Notes: generated by a model from the letters alone, not told the origin. Numbered from the stretch's first letter, positions 43,054-54,776 are shown. The stretch: 64,000 nt of DNA from Lactarius indigo (GCA_025766275.1 JAFKAC010000039.1:1-64000); one strand, 5' to 3'. Translations and numbers: made by a program.

Positions 43054-43510
43054 TGTAACGCCGTCACGACGTTAGCTCGACTTGAGCTTGGACAAGGCGA
43101 CTTGACGACTTAGCTAATCACGCACGATGGCGTATGGCACGAAGGCAGGCTCCAGATGCTCGAAGACACTGGTGAATATAGACAGCTTCCTCTGAGAAGC
43201 GAAGCTCGCAGTTCGAAAGAGAAGAGACAAGAAGTGACGATTGAAGAAGACCAAGATGGCGTATCTTGGTCTTCCGCAGCTACCTTAAATACAAGAAGAG
43301 CAGGCTTTCAAGCGCTGCTATGAGTCACCGTATCGTAGCGTCCAACGTATCGTGTAAGTACCGCAATCCTACTACTACTACTACCTGTACTAGGATCGAG
43401 TCATCCTTCAACGCCTAACTCCTACCGTAAACCCCGAGTCCGTGACTAATATACCTTACAGCCGTAGCCACAACCGGTACAGTAAGGGTTCCGTGCGGAC
43501 AACCGTAACA
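43054..43510 (-). repeat. element B 5' LTR
   Basis: Matches 35,833-36,289 except one base. It contains a TATTTAAG box and the hairpin GAAGACCAAGAT/ATCTTGGTCTTC on the minus strand. Confidence 0.96.
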
Positions 43511-43515
43511 CCGCG

Positions 43516-46469
43516 TATGGATTACCTGGGGGTAATCCTTGAAAAGGGGGTGACACGCATGGACCCTATCAAAATTTCGGGCATTAAAGATTGGCCCACG
43601 CCAACCAAGGTTAAGGACGTCCGCTCTTTTCTCGGATTTTGCAATTTTTACCGTCCTTTTATACGAGGTTTCGCGACCAAAGCACGCCCTCTCAACAAAC
43701 TCACCCGCAAAGACACCGAATGGCACTGGGGGACCGAAGAAGAGAAAGCATTCCAAGACCTCAAAAACCTCGTCACCAGCGAACCTGTTCTTGCACACCC
43801 TGATCTCACGCAACAATTCGAATTAGAGGTCGATGCGTCTGGATTCGCCACTGGAGCCGTTCTCCTCCAGCGCAAAGCTGACGGCAAGCGCCACCCTATC
43901 GGCTACTACTCGTCTACCCTCAATGAAGCCGAACGCAACTACGACATATACGACCTTGAACTCCTAGCAATCGTCAAGGCCTTTCGTCACTGGAGACCCC
44001 TTTTAGCAGGGTCCCCTCACAAAATCAAAGTATTTTCGGATCATCTCAACTTACAATACTGGAAATCGCCACAAAAGATTAGTCGGCGTGTAGCCAGGGA
44101 AGTACTCGAACTTTCGGAATACAACTTCGAGATTCACCACATAAAAGGAACTTCTAACGGCCGTGCCGACGCACTATCACGAAGACCCGATTACGACCAG
44201 GGAGAAAATGACAACGAGGGAGTAACGGTGTTACCGGAAAGCGTCTTCGCACGTGCCACCACGCTGGAAGAACCGCGACATCCCCACTGGAGACCAGAGA
44301 TCCTACCGGTGGAAATGACGCCAGAACACCCCATCTATGAACAAGACACAGCTAAGTTGAAGCCCTGGGTTGATGCTCACAAGCTAAAAGACATCGAAGG
44401 GACGTGGTATAAAGACGGACGCCGAGTGGTCACCGGCGGTATCCATGACAAACGCACCATTATTGCCGCTCATCATGACTCCCCCGTCTATGGCCATCCA
44501 GGTATCAAACGCACTCTTCAACTTACTGAACGACACTACTGGTGGCCGCAAATGAAAAACGACGTCACTGATTACGTCAAAGGTTGTGCGGAGTGCCAGC
44601 GGCACAAAGTCAATCTCCGACCAATCAGAGCGCCCCTACAACCTATCTACCCCAAACCGGAAGCCCTGCCATTCGAGACTATTGCAGTGGACTTTATTAC
44701 CAAACTCCCTGTCTCTCGCGGTTATGACTCTATTCTCACGGTAACAGATCACGATTGCACCAAAGCCGCTGTTTTTATCCCTTGTAATGAAGAGATAACA
44801 GCCGAAGGAACTGCTGCCCTGTACGTTTCTCACGTCTTTCCACGATTCGGACTCCCCTCGCGCGTTATCAGTGACCGAGACCCCCGCTTCGCATCCAAGT
44901 TTATGCGAGAGATATGCAAAATCCTTGGCATCAGCCAAAATATCTCAACCGCCTATCATCCCAGAACCGACGGCCAATCGGAGCGAACAAATCAATGGCT
45001 AGAACAATATCTCCGCTTCTGGGTAAATGAGCGGCAAGACGACTGGGTCCGCTATCTGCCTATGGCGGAATTCACGCACAACAATTGGCCCAATGAAACC
45101 ACGCGGGAGTCCCCCTTCTTTCTCTTATCCGGATTCAATCCTCGCGCTGATTGGACCGATAGGCCTTCCCCTATCCCGCAAGTGTCGCTAAGATTAGACC
45201 AGTTCAAACAAGCGCGACAACGTGCTTTCTCCTGCATGCTCCGGGCGCAAAAGTCATGGGTCAAACACAAAGATACGCCCAAGTTCAAAAAGGGAGACCT
45301 TGTATGGCTAGAAGGACGCCACCTACGTACCCATCAACCAACCGCAAAACTAGCAGCTAAGCGACACGGACCGTTTAAGGTCATCCAGGTGATGTCCCCT
45401 ATCAACTATCGCCTCGAACTTCCCACGCAGTGGAGCATCCATGATGTCTTCCACATAGATCTTCTCACGCCTTATCGCGAGACACCCACGCACGGACCAA
45501 ACTATCAGCGCCCACCACCTGATTTGGTCGATAACGAAGAGGAATACGAGGTCGAGAAGATTCTAGACTCTCGGCGATTCGGCAGGAGGCGTCGGCTCCA
45601 GTACCTTGTCAAATGGAAGGGCTATCCAGACTCAGACAATCAATGGATAGATAAGGATGACGTATTTGCCGACGAAGCCGTTCGGGAGTTTAAACATTCC
45701 AACCCCGACCGAGAAACGCATATAAGGGTGACTTCTTGCCGCGATAAGTCTCCAACTCCCATTCATCCTATGTCCTCTACTCGACGCAATGACCAGCTCG
45801 CCCTCCTCTCTACCCTCTTCAACGACTCCTCCGCCACGCTTGTCAACCCCGACACCACCAACGACACCGCAGCCACTAGAGTTGCAGATGGAGGCCGTCC
45901 CTCCATGCAGCATGAGGCAGACGGCCCTATCACTGGTGAAGAACTGCACCAGACACTGCAACGATTCCCTATGCCCGTACAGGGAATTGTCGACGACGAT
46001 CCAGCAACAACTCAACCAACACCTCCGCCGCCAATGTACGCCCTCACAAACCCCGACACCGGTGAGCCCGAAGCCTTCCTCACCGAAGACGAGTTGTTTC
46101 GGCTTCAAGCAGCTGTCCCGCGCGGTGCAGCCACCGAACGCCATGAAGAAGTACGAACAAGAATGGAAGGAGACGGCGGCGCGGTGGCAGCGGGAGCAAC
46201 TGCATATCGCCGCCTGCCGACGCCGAATGATGAAGGAGCGGAGGGAGTATTGGACGAAGATGAGGATGAAGACGAGCTTAGAGACCACTACCCCATCAGG
46301 CACGCATTCCTTAACCATGAATTCTACGCTGAAGATCCAGCCGCCACTCCCTACCTCGTCGACGCAGCGGGGGGGCCTCTACACCGAGGACGAGTCGCCG
46401 TGGCACAAGCGGCTCGTTATACACCAATGGGGGAACGAGACCCAGCCACGCGACTCGTTATCCCTGAGG
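43516..46469 (+). pseudogene. pol: element A Pol, segment 2 (end of RT, RNase H, integrase, chromodomain)
   Basis: Continues from segment 1 in frame: 'MDYLGVILEKGVTRMDP', RNase H ('EVDASGFATGAVLL'), integrase zinc finger ('HYWWPQMKND', 'GCAECQRHK'), core ('ISDRDPRFASKF', 'DGQSERTNQWLEQ') and chromodomain ('LQYLVKWKGYPDSDNQWI'). Interrupted after 46,469 by element C. Confidence 0.92.
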
Positions 46470-46976
46470 TGTTACGGTACGGACCTAATGACTCTCTACA
46501 TACGACTCACGACCGGTTATGACTACGGTCCGACATCAGTATTAGTCATGGACTCTTACTTCGCATCAGTCAGCATAGTAGTTCACACGTGATTGTGGCT
46601 CGTGTATGACTCATTCCTAGGATAGCTGTACTAGGGTTCGAGCTAGTTACGCTATTGGTCACGTACTATTCAAGCGGCGCTTTAAAGCCCGCGTGTATCT
46701 GTATAAGTAGTCGATCCAGAAGACCAAGAGTCTCCATCTTGGTCTTCTTCAATCCACCCTTGACTCGCTAAAACCTCTTGCCTTAGTCTCGGACTAAGTG
46801 TGCCTTCACTTGTATCCAACCAAGGGATACACTTCTTCGTCTTTAGCTGCAGCGTGTGCCAAAGTGCCCCTGTTCAGCTCGCGTTGGGTTGACTCGTATC
46901 CCCATTCGCCTATCTCCGCTAAGTTGATTACGCCTTCATAGCGTCCAAGTCGGACTAACGCCGGTGGAGCGTAACA
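46470..46976 (+). repeat. element C 5' LTR
   Basis: Starts TGTTACGG, ends GCGTAACA, identical to the 3' copy. The presumed start motif ATCTTGGTCTT is at 46,736-46,746 and the primer site AAGACCAAGAT at 46,979-46,989. Confidence 0.97.
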
Positions 46977-46997
46977 TTAAGACCAAGATCCTCAACC

Positions 46998-48959
46998 GTG
47001 GCGTACTCAACCAGAGACCAGTGGACATCCTTCCGTCCATATCATATCGAACGACGAGGAGATCGCAACGTACCAACAAGATTCCTAGGAGCAGCTCAGT
47101 GGAGAGAACGAGGAGAAGATACCGGATACTTCGTGGAATTTAACGGTCCCAACCGTTTCCGACCCGTTGAGTTCAATTTTGACCACCTCTGTTGGACGGA
47201 GGTTACTTGGAATCCTATAGACCATCATTGGGATATCGTGCGACCAGCAGGAAGACATTACAACTGCGACATCGACGCAAGAGAACTCAACAGTCGCGCA
47301 GACTACGGTCCTATTGACGGACAAGCGCAAGAACATACCGACGAAGGAGTTAGCGGAGAAGAAGCCTCCGATAGTCAACAGTCACCAAGTCGAGGAACGA
47401 CACCAGCAGAAGAAGCAAGCTTAGGAGCTATCGGTGACCACATCATACAACGAACTGAGTCGTTAACTATTCATCAACCCGAACCAGAAGTAATCCATAT
47501 CCACAGCCCAGCAGTCGCGATGGCAACAGCCACCGTTACCCAAGAAGAAACGTATCTCACAAACGAAGCAAGAGATCAAATCGCCTTAGAAGAGCAAAGG
47601 CGTATTGCAGAGGAATCGCGAGCCAATTTGGCTCCTATCAACCCGTACACTGGTCATCGAATGACCGAAGACGATGTAGCAATTCACCGAGCAATCGGAC
47701 CCGATGTAGCTGACCCTCCCAGCGGAGGCGGACCCCCCGGCGATCTACCCGGAGGAGGAGGAGGACCCCCATCAAGAGGACCAGGGTTCGAGGGATTCCC
47801 TGGAGGGTTTCCAGGAGGACCACCAGGGGGAGGACCAATCGGAGGTGGACTACCAGGTGCAGGCCCCATTATTCCCCCTCCAAGTAATAAGCTAGCTGGC
47901 GAAGCACCCACAGTATTCGACGGAGAACGCGCCAAAGTCGAAGCATTCCTTACCCAATGGCATGTTTACTGGGGCATGAACGCAGACGAAGGCATAATGG
48001 CCACACCTTACCGACGAGCCCTACTTTTCCTATCCTACATCAAGGGCGTTAACGTCAGCGAATGGGTACTGGCAATGCTCACCTGGCTTAATGGCCAGAT
48101 ACAAGCCGGCATACCTCGAACTAGCGAGGGACTATGGAACGAAGTCACGCGCAGCTTTATGCAGCGCTTCCGCAACACGATGGAACAGGAGCAAGCTCAA
48201 TACGAACTCAAGAAAGGAGTCAAAATGATTGGGGGCAATCTAGATGAGTATTGCACCCAATTCGAACAACTGATACGCCGCGCTCAGTATCGACTCGACG
48301 ATCTGCAGACGTTAGACTTATTTGCAAGCGGATTACCGAAAGACCTGTACGAGAAGGTCTACACTCTTGACAATCCCCGTAACTATCGCGAGTGGAAGGA
48401 AGCGGCTACTACTCGCCAGCAACAGTATCTCCACCTTAAAGCGGTGCTAAACAAGGGAGTTCCCCCGGGACAAGGACAGGGAAGACAGCGACAACAACGA
48501 CAGTGGCAAGGACCACCAAGAAGTTCATGGCAGCCAAGAAATCTACGAGATCCAAACGCCATGGATACTTCAGCAGATCGAATTCGAGGGCGACTTGCAG
48601 GAGCAGAAGACATACTTGCTCCTCGTCCCCCATATCGACCAAGAGGAGGATTTCTACAGAGAGGAGGAGGACGTAATAACCAAAGGCCAGTCACGTGCTA
48701 TAATTGTAGAAAGGACGGACACATGGCCCGTGATTGCAGGCAACCACGAGAAGGGTACCAACCCCAAGCATCGACCAGTCGGTATATCGACACCGACTAC
48801 CACCAACAAGAACCAGAGGTCGCTGCCAGGGCGACTCAAGAAGTACCTCCTCAACAACGCGCCAGTGACTGGCTTAATGGGGTAGCGGGAGAGTCAGACA
48901 ACGTAAAGGACATTATCCTCCAACAGTTGTGGAAGAAGGAGGGTTTTCAGGACGCCTGA
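46998..48959 (+). CDS. gag: element C Gag (non-AUG start proposed)
   Basis: About 653 residues from GTG at 46,998 (A at -3, G at +4). The first ATG in any frame is at 47,520, in frame (174 codons later, G at -3 and +4). The protein has the conserved N-terminal block ('RDQWTSFRPYHIERRGDRNV'), Gly/Pro-rich spacer, gag core ('FLTQWHVYWGMNADEGIM') and zinc knuckle CYNCRKDGHMARDC. Differences from element A in the N-terminal block fall mostly at third codon positions, so the block is under protein-level selection although it precedes every ATG. Confidence 0.87.
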   Translation: MAYSTRDQWTSFRPYHIERRGDRNVPTRFLGAAQWRERGEDTGYFVEFNGPNRFRPVEFNFDHLCWTEVTWNPIDHHWDIVRPAGRHYNCDIDARELNSRADYGPIDGQAQEHTDEGVSGEEASDSQQSPSRGTTPAEEASLGAIGDHIIQRTESLTIHQPEPEVIHIHSPAVAMATATVTQEETYLTNEARDQIALEEQRRIAEESRANLAPINPYTGHRMTEDDVAIHRAIGPDVADPPSGGGPPGDLPGGGGGPPSRGPGFEGFPGGFPGGPPGGGPIGGGLPGAGPIIPPPSNKLAGEAPTVFDGERAKVEAFLTQWHVYWGMNADEGIMATPYRRALLFLSYIKGVNVSEWVLAMLTWLNGQIQAGIPRTSEGLWNEVTRSFMQRFRNTMEQEQAQYELKKGVKMIGGNLDEYCTQFEQLIRRAQYRLDDLQTLDLFASGLPKDLYEKVYTLDNPRNYREWKEAATTRQQQYLHLKAVLNKGVPPGQGQGRQRQQRQWQGPPRSSWQPRNLRDPNAMDTSADRIRGRLAGAEDILAPRPPYRPRGGFLQRGGGRNNQRPVTCYNCRKDGHMARDCRQPREGYQPQASTSRYIDTDYHQQEPEVAARATQEVPPQQRASDWLNGVAGESDNVKDIILQQLWKKEGFQDA

Positions 48960-51900
48960 ACCCATCGGCCTGGGTGAGGGCAGTTAATTGTAACAGTGTA
49001 ATCATGACTCGCTACCGTTCTATGAGAGTTCCAGTATCGATTCGCACCAGTTACGCAATGGCCGACATACGAGCACTAGTCGACAGTGGAGCAACGCATT
49101 GCTTCATGAAACCATCATTTGCAAAAAGGATGGGACTTGGGACCAAATTACTCGACATCCCAAAAAAAATATGGAACATTGACAATACAGAAAATAAATC
49201 GGGGCGTATCACTCACTATACCGATGTTGATGTTCAAACTAAAGGCATTCACAAGGAGATCCGTTTCCTTATTACGGACATTGGAAACGAAGACATCGTG
49301 TTGGGATACCCCTGGCTTGCCATTTACGATCCACATATCAAGTGGTCACAAGCAGCCATACATGAAGACATGCTCCCTATCATTATTCGATCTATCAATC
49401 CCAATATCAAGACCACGCCAGCGGTAGCAGCTGCTATCGTTCAAAATGACGATTACGAAGTCGTGCACTCCTGTGTTATCACAGACGAACAACGGCAACA
49501 TTTTGAAGAAGGATGTCGAATCAGGGCCACTGCCACCGATCTCGCCATCGCCGCCCAACAATATGTCACAAAAGCTGAGTTACCCCCTGAATACAGTGAA
49601 TTCGAACGCCTCTTCAGTGAAGAAGCATCGGACAGGTTTCCACCCAGCAGGCCCTGGGATCACGCCATCGAATTTAAACCGGGAACAGCCGATGCGATTG
49701 ACTGCAAGATATATCCCATGACACAAGAAGAAGACAAGAAATTACGCGAATGGATTGACGAACAACTCAAAAAGGGGTATATACGACCCTCCAAATCCCC
49801 TTACGCGTCATCTTTCTTCTTCATCAAGAAAAAGGACGGAAAGCTACGACCTGTCCAAGACTATCGAAAGATCAACGCAGTTACTATCCGCAACCAATAC
49901 CCTCTTCCCCTCATCTCCGATCTCATTACCGACCTTAGCAACGCCCATATCTATACTAAGCTCGACGTTAGGTGGGGGTACAACAATGTACGCATCAAAG
50001 AAGGAGACGAGGAAAAGGCGGCGTTCAAAACACGATACGGCTTATTCGAACCCACGGTGATGTTTTTCGGCTTAACCAACTCCCCAGCAACGTTCCAGAC
50101 CATGATGAACTTCATCTTCAGGGATATCATCGCCAAACATGAAAAACGTGGCACAGTTATTCGTGTCTACATGGACGACATCGGTATTGCCACGGGGCTT
50201 GATCATTCACTACAGGACCACATCGAAGCCGTTAAAGATGTACTCCGCGTATCCGCGGAACATGATTTATACTACAAGCTTGAAAAATGCCTATTCCACT
50301 CCCCGCGCATGGATTACCTGGGGGTAATCCTTGAAAAGGGGGTGACGCGCATGGACCCCGTCAAAATTTCAGGAATCAAGGACTGGCCTACGCCAACAAA
50401 GGTTAAGGACGTCCACTCTTTTCTCGGATTTTGCAACTTTTACCGACCTTTCATACGAGGTTTCGCGACCAAAGCACGCCCCCTCAACAAACTTACCCGC
50501 AAAGATACCGAATGGCACTGGGGGACCGAAGAGGAAAAGGCGTTCCAAGACCTCAAAACCCTCGTCACCAGCGAACCGGTTCTCGCGCACCCCGACCTTA
50601 CGCAACAATTCGAACTAGAGGTTGACGCGTCGGGATTTGCCACTGGAGCCGTCCTCCTTCAGCGCAAAGCGGACGGCAAACGACATCCCATCGGTTACTA
50701 TTCGTCAACCCTCAATGAGGCCGAACGCAATTACGACATTTACGACCTCGAACTCTTAGCGATCGTCAAGGCCTTTCGCCACTGGAGGCCCCTTTTAGCA
50801 GGGTCCCCCCACAAAATTAAAGTGTTTTCGGACCATCTTAACTTACAATACTGGAAATCGCCGCAAAAGATTAGTAGACGGGTAGCCAGGGAAGTACTTG
50901 AACTCTCGGAATACAACTTCGAGATTCACCACATTAAAGGAACTTCCAATGGTCGCGCCGACGCATTGTCGCGAAGACCGGATTACGACCAAGGAGAAAA
51001 CGATAACGAGGGAGTAACTGTGTTACCAGAAAGCGTCTTTGCGCGCGCTACCACACTAGAAGAACCGCGACACCCCCACTGGAGACCCGAGATCCTACCT
51101 GTGGAGATGACACCAGAACACCCCATTTACGAGCAAGATACAGCTAAGTTGAAACCCTGGGTTGACGCTCACAAGCTGAAAGACATCGAAGGAACGTGGT
51201 ATAAAGAGGGACGCCGAGTAGTCACGGGCGGCATCCATGACAAACGCACGATCATTGCGGCCCATCACGATTCCCCTGTCTATGGCCATCCAGGCATCAA
51301 ACGAACTCTCCAACTCACTGAACGACACTACTGGTGGCCACAGATGAAGAACGACGTCACAGAATACGTCAAAGGGTGCGCGGAATGTCAGCGGCACAAA
51401 GCCAACCTCCGACCAATTAAGGCACCACTACAACCTATTTACCCAAAACCAGAAGCCCTGCCGTTTGAGACTATCGCAGTGGACTTTATTACCAAACTCC
51501 CCGTCTCTCGTGGTTTCGACTCCATTCTCACGGTAACAGATCACGATTGCACTAAAGCTGCTATCTTCATACCTTGTAATGAAGAGATAACAGCCGAAGG
51601 AACCGCCGCCCTGTACGTCTCTCACGTCTTCCCCCGATTTGGACTCCCCTCGCGTGTTATCAGTGATCGGGATCCCCGTTTCGCATCCAAGTTTATGCGA
51701 GAGATATGTAAAATCCTTGGCATCAGCCAAAACATCTCAACCGCTTATCACCCCAGGACGGACGGCCAATCGGAGCGAACGAATCAATGGCTGGAGCAAT
51801 ATCTCCGCTTCTGGGTAAATGAACGACAGGACGACTGGACTCGTTATCTGCCTATGGCGGAATTCACGCATAACAATTGGCCTAATGAAACTACACGGGA

Positions 51901-53737
51901 GTCCCCCTTCTTTCTCCTATCCGGGTTCAACCCTCGCGCTGATTGGACCGATAGGCCGTCTCCTATTCCCCAAGTGTCGCTAAGACTAGATCAGTTCAAA
52001 CAGGCACGACAGCGCGCCTTCTCCTGTATGCTCCGGGCGCAAAAGTCATGGGTCAAGCACAAAGATACGCCCAGATTCAAAGAAGGAGACCTTGTATGGC
52101 TAGAAGGGCGCCACTTACGCACTCATCAACCAACCGCAAAATTGGCCGCAAAACGCCATGGGCCATTTAAGGTCATTCAGGTGATGTCTCCTGTCAACTA
52201 TCGTCTCGAGCTTCCCACGCAGTGGAGCATCCACGACGTATTCCACATAGATCTTCTCACACCTTATCGCGAAACGCCCACGCACGGACCAAACTATCAG
52301 CGCCCACCACCTGATTTGGTCGATAACGAAGAAGAATACGAAGTCGAGAAGATTCTAGACTCGCGGCGATTCGGCAGAAGACGCCGGCTCCAGTATCTCG
52401 TCAAATGGAAGGGCTATCCTGACTCCGACAATCAGTGGATAGATAAGGATGACGTATTTGCCGACGAAGCCGTTCGGGACTTCAAACATTCCAACCCCGA
52501 CAGAGAAACGCATATAAGGACAGCCTTCTGTCGTGATAAGTCCCCATCTCCCATTCATTCCATGTCCTCCACTCGACGCAATGACCAGCTCGCACTCCTC
52601 TCTACCCTCGTCAATGACTCCACCACCACGCTTGTCAACCCCGACTCCACCGACGACACCGCAGCCAGTGGAGCTACGCGAAGAGGCCGTCCCTCCGTGC
52701 AGCATGAGGAAGACGGCCCTATCACTAGTGAAGAATTGCACCAGACACTGCAACGATTCCCTATGCCCGTACAGGGAACTCTCGACGACGATCCAGCAGC
52801 AACTCAACCAGCACCTCCGCCGCCAATGTACGCCCTCACAAACCCCAACACCGGTGAGCCTGAAGTCTTCCTCACCGAAGACGAGCTCTTTCGGCTTCAA
52901 GCAGCTGTCCCGCGCAGTGAAGCCACCCGACGCCATGAAGAAGTACGAACAAGAGTGGAAGGAGACGGCGGCGCGGTGGCAGCAGGAGCAACTGCATATC
53001 GCCGCCTGCCGACGCCGAATGATGAAGGAGCGGAAGGAGTATTGGACGAAGATGAGGATGAGGACGAGCTTGGAGACCACTACCCCATCAGGCACGCATT
53101 CCTTAACCATGAATTCTACGCTGAAGATCCAGCCGCCACTCCCTACCTCGTCGACGCAGCGGGGGAGCCTTTACACAGGGGACGAGTCGCCGTGGCACAA
53201 GCGGCTCGTTATACACCAATGGGCGAACGAGACCCAGCAACCAGGGCCGTCGTCCCTGAGGGGTTCCGGGTCAATCGAGGACCCGATTACATTCCGTTCC
53301 CGATCAAACTCCCCAACGGACCGACGGTACAAGCATCTCACGTGCAGGTTATCCGAGGAGGAGACCCCTTCGTACTCGGATTAGCTCCGGGGTCGGGCTT
53401 CCTCTACGGCAAACCCCTTTACGCCACGCCTCACCTCCCCAAAAACAACCGTGCCTTCATTCCACACGAGGAGTACTTCATGCTCCGCGATCGACACCCC
53501 ACGGATTTGCTGCTCGCGCGCATTGGGGATGTCACCCTCATTCAAGAGCTGCGGCGATTCCGGCAATTCGCCTTCGCCGAGGACCAGCTGGAGAAGAGGA
53601 TCCGGCAATTACAGATGGAAAGGGAGATGGTGATAGCGGACAAGAAGGACAGTCTCTATCGACTCGAGCGTGCTAACATATTGGCAAGGATGGAAGACGA
53701 AGCAGAACGGATGAGGCAGGAATCGATGGCGGATTAG
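48929..53737 (+). CDS. pol: element C Pol polyprotein, intact
   Basis: An open frame of 1,602 codons, reached by -1 frameshift at 48,941-48,947. Protease Asp-Ser-Gly-Ala is at about residues 52-55, YMDD of reverse transcriptase near 413, RNase H 'DASGF' near 564, integrase HHCC near 797-820, and the integrase triad Asp, Asp, Glu near 850, 911 and 948. The GPY/F-like 'KRHGPFKVIQVM' is near 1,090, and the chromodomain 'LQYLVKWKGYPDSDNQWI' near 1,140-1,190. About 400 residues follow the chromodomain, including 'PFVLGLAPGSGFLYGKPLYA' and a charged coiled-coil-like end ('LEKRIRQLQMEREM'). The chromodomain probably directs integration to marked chromatin. Confidence 0.96.
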   Translation: MEEGGFSGRLNPSAWVRAVNCNSVIMTRYRSMRVPVSIRTSYAMADIRALVDSGATHCFMKPSFAKRMGLGTKLLDIPKKIWNIDNTENKSGRITHYTDVDVQTKGIHKEIRFLITDIGNEDIVLGYPWLAIYDPHIKWSQAAIHEDMLPIIIRSINPNIKTTPAVAAAIVQNDDYEVVHSCVITDEQRQHFEEGCRIRATATDLAIAAQQYVTKAELPPEYSEFERLFSEEASDRFPPSRPWDHAIEFKPGTADAIDCKIYPMTQEEDKKLREWIDEQLKKGYIRPSKSPYASSFFFIKKKDGKLRPVQDYRKINAVTIRNQYPLPLISDLITDLSNAHIYTKLDVRWGYNNVRIKEGDEEKAAFKTRYGLFEPTVMFFGLTNSPATFQTMMNFIFRDIIAKHEKRGTVIRVYMDDIGIATGLDHSLQDHIEAVKDVLRVSAEHDLYYKLEKCLFHSPRMDYLGVILEKGVTRMDPVKISGIKDWPTPTKVKDVHSFLGFCNFYRPFIRGFATKARPLNKLTRKDTEWHWGTEEEKAFQDLKTLVTSEPVLAHPDLTQQFELEVDASGFATGAVLLQRKADGKRHPIGYYSSTLNEAERNYDIYDLELLAIVKAFRHWRPLLAGSPHKIKVFSDHLNLQYWKSPQKISRRVAREVLELSEYNFEIHHIKGTSNGRADALSRRPDYDQGENDNEGVTVLPESVFARATTLEEPRHPHWRPEILPVEMTPEHPIYEQDTAKLKPWVDAHKLKDIEGTWYKEGRRVVTGGIHDKRTIIAAHHDSPVYGHPGIKRTLQLTERHYWWPQMKNDVTEYVKGCAECQRHKANLRPIKAPLQPIYPKPEALPFETIAVDFITKLPVSRGFDSILTVTDHDCTKAAIFIPCNEEITAEGTAALYVSHVFPRFGLPSRVISDRDPRFASKFMREICKILGISQNISTAYHPRTDGQSERTNQWLEQYLRFWVNERQDDWTRYLPMAEFTHNNWPNETTRESPFFLLSGFNPRADWTDRPSPIPQVSLRLDQFKQARQRAFSCMLRAQKSWVKHKDTPRFKEGDLVWLEGRHLRTHQPTAKLAAKRHGPFKVIQVMSPVNYRLELPTQWSIHDVFHIDLLTPYRETPTHGPNYQRPPPDLVDNEEEYEVEKILDSRRFGRRRRLQYLVKWKGYPDSDNQWIDKDDVFADEAVRDFKHSNPDRETHIRTAFCRDKSPSPIHSMSSTRRNDQLALLSTLVNDSTTTLVNPDSTDDTAASGATRRGRPSVQHEEDGPITSEELHQTLQRFPMPVQGTLDDDPAATQPAPPPPMYALTNPNTGEPEVFLTEDELFRLQAAVPRSEATRRHEEVRTRVEGDGGAVAAGATAYRRLPTPNDEGAEGVLDEDEDEDELGDHYPIRHAFLNHEFYAEDPAATPYLVDAAGEPLHRGRVAVAQAARYTPMGERDPATRAVVPEGFRVNRGPDYIPFPIKLPNGPTVQASHVQVIRGGDPFVLGLAPGSGFLYGKPLYATPHLPKNNRAFIPHEEYFMLRDRHPTDLLLARIGDVTLIQELRRFRQFAFAEDQLEKRIRQLQMEREMVIADKKDSLYRLERANILARMEDEAERMRQESMAD

Positions 53738-53756
53738 TGAGGTGGGCCTCACTCCT

Positions 53757-53769
53757 GAAAAGGGGGTGA
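53757..53769 (+). promoter_or_regulatory. element C polypurine tract
   Basis: GAAAAGGGGGTGA directly abuts the 3' LTR. Confidence 0.8.
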
Positions 53770-54276
53770 TGTTACGGTACGGACCTAATGACTCTCTACA
53801 TACGACTCACGACCGGTTATGACTACGGTCCGACATCAGTATTAGTCATGGACTCTTACTTCGCATCAGTCAGCATAGTAGTTCACACGTGATTGTGGCT
53901 CGTGTATGACTCATTCCTAGGATAGCTGTACTAGGGTTCGAGCTAGTTACGCTATTGGTCACGTACTATTCAAGCGGCGCTTTAAAGCCCGCGTGTATCT
54001 GTATAAGTAGTCGATCCAGAAGACCAAGAGTCTCCATCTTGGTCTTCTTCAATCCACCCTTGACTCGCTAAAACCTCTTGCCTTAGTCTCGGACTAAGTG
54101 TGCCTTCACTTGTATCCAACCAAGGGATACACTTCTTCGTCTTTAGCTGCAGCGTGTGCCAAAGTGCCCCTGTTCAGCTCGCGTTGGGTTGACTCGTATC
54201 CCCATTCGCCTATCTCCGCTAAGTTGATTACGCCTTCATAGCGTCCAAGTCGGACTAACGCCGGTGGAGCGTAACA
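53770..54276 (+). repeat. element C 3' LTR
   Basis: Identical to 46,470-46,976; followed by the TGAGG target duplication. Confidence 0.97.
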
Positions 54277-54281
54277 TGAGG

Positions 54282-54757
54282 GGTTCCGGGTCAATCGAGG
54301 ACCCGATTACATTCCGTTCCCGATCAAGCTCCCCAACGGACCGACGGTACAAGCCTCCCACGTACAGGTTATCCGCGGAGGAGACCCCTTCGTTCTCGGA
54401 CTAGTTCCGGGATCGGGTTTCCTATACGGTAAACCTCTTTACGCCACTCCACACCTCCCCAAGAACAACCGCGCATTTATCCCACACGAGGAGTATTTTA
54501 TGCTCCGAGATCGACACCCTACAGACCTATTGCTCATGCGCATTGGGGATGTCACCCTCACACAAGAACTGCGCCGATTCCGGCAATTTGCTTTTGCCGA
54601 AGACCAACTGGAGAAGCGGATGCGGCAGTTGCGACTGGAATGGGAGATGGTCGTGCAGGATAAAAAGGACAGTCTTTATCGTCTGGAACGCGCTAACATA
54701 CTGGCGAGGATGGAAGATGAGGCGGAACGGATGAGGCAGGAGTCGGTAGCGGACTAG
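54282..54757 (+). pseudogene. pol: element A Pol, segment 3 (C-terminal region)
   Basis: Continues segment 2 after element C and encodes the end of the post-chromodomain region ('PFVLGLVPGSGFLYGKPLYA', 'IGDVTLTQELRRFRQFAFAE', 'LYRLERANILARMEDEAERM'). It stops at 54,757. The three A segments sum to a whole number of codons (1,602 including stop). Confidence 0.92.
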
Positions 54758-54776
54758 TGAGGTGGGCCTCACTCCT

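Larger units (their letters stand above)
35833..43510 (-). mobile_element. element B: chromodomain Ty3/gypsy retrotransposon inserted in element A pol
   Basis: A 7,678-base element on the minus strand with 457-base LTRs (35,833-36,289 and 43,054-43,510) that differ at one position (C at 36,132, T at 43,353). Target duplication CCGCG lies at 35,828-35,832 and 43,511-43,515. It is a different family from A and C: its LTRs share only the ends and the promoter/primer motif with theirs. Confidence 0.95.
46470..54276 (+). mobile_element. element C: intact chromodomain Ty3/gypsy retrotransposon inserted in element A pol
   Basis: A 7,807-base element with identical 507-base LTRs (46,470-46,976 and 53,770-54,276) and target duplication TGAGG (46,465-46,469 and 54,277-54,281). 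Same family as A; the LTRs are clearly related but differ in length and at many positions. Gag and pol are both open, so this copy could be autonomous. Confidence 0.96.

Noticed and set aside
46470..46592. Extension of element A pol segment 2 into the element C LTR
   Set aside because: The last residues come from the inserted LTR, shown by the TGAGG duplication and by pol resuming at 54,282.
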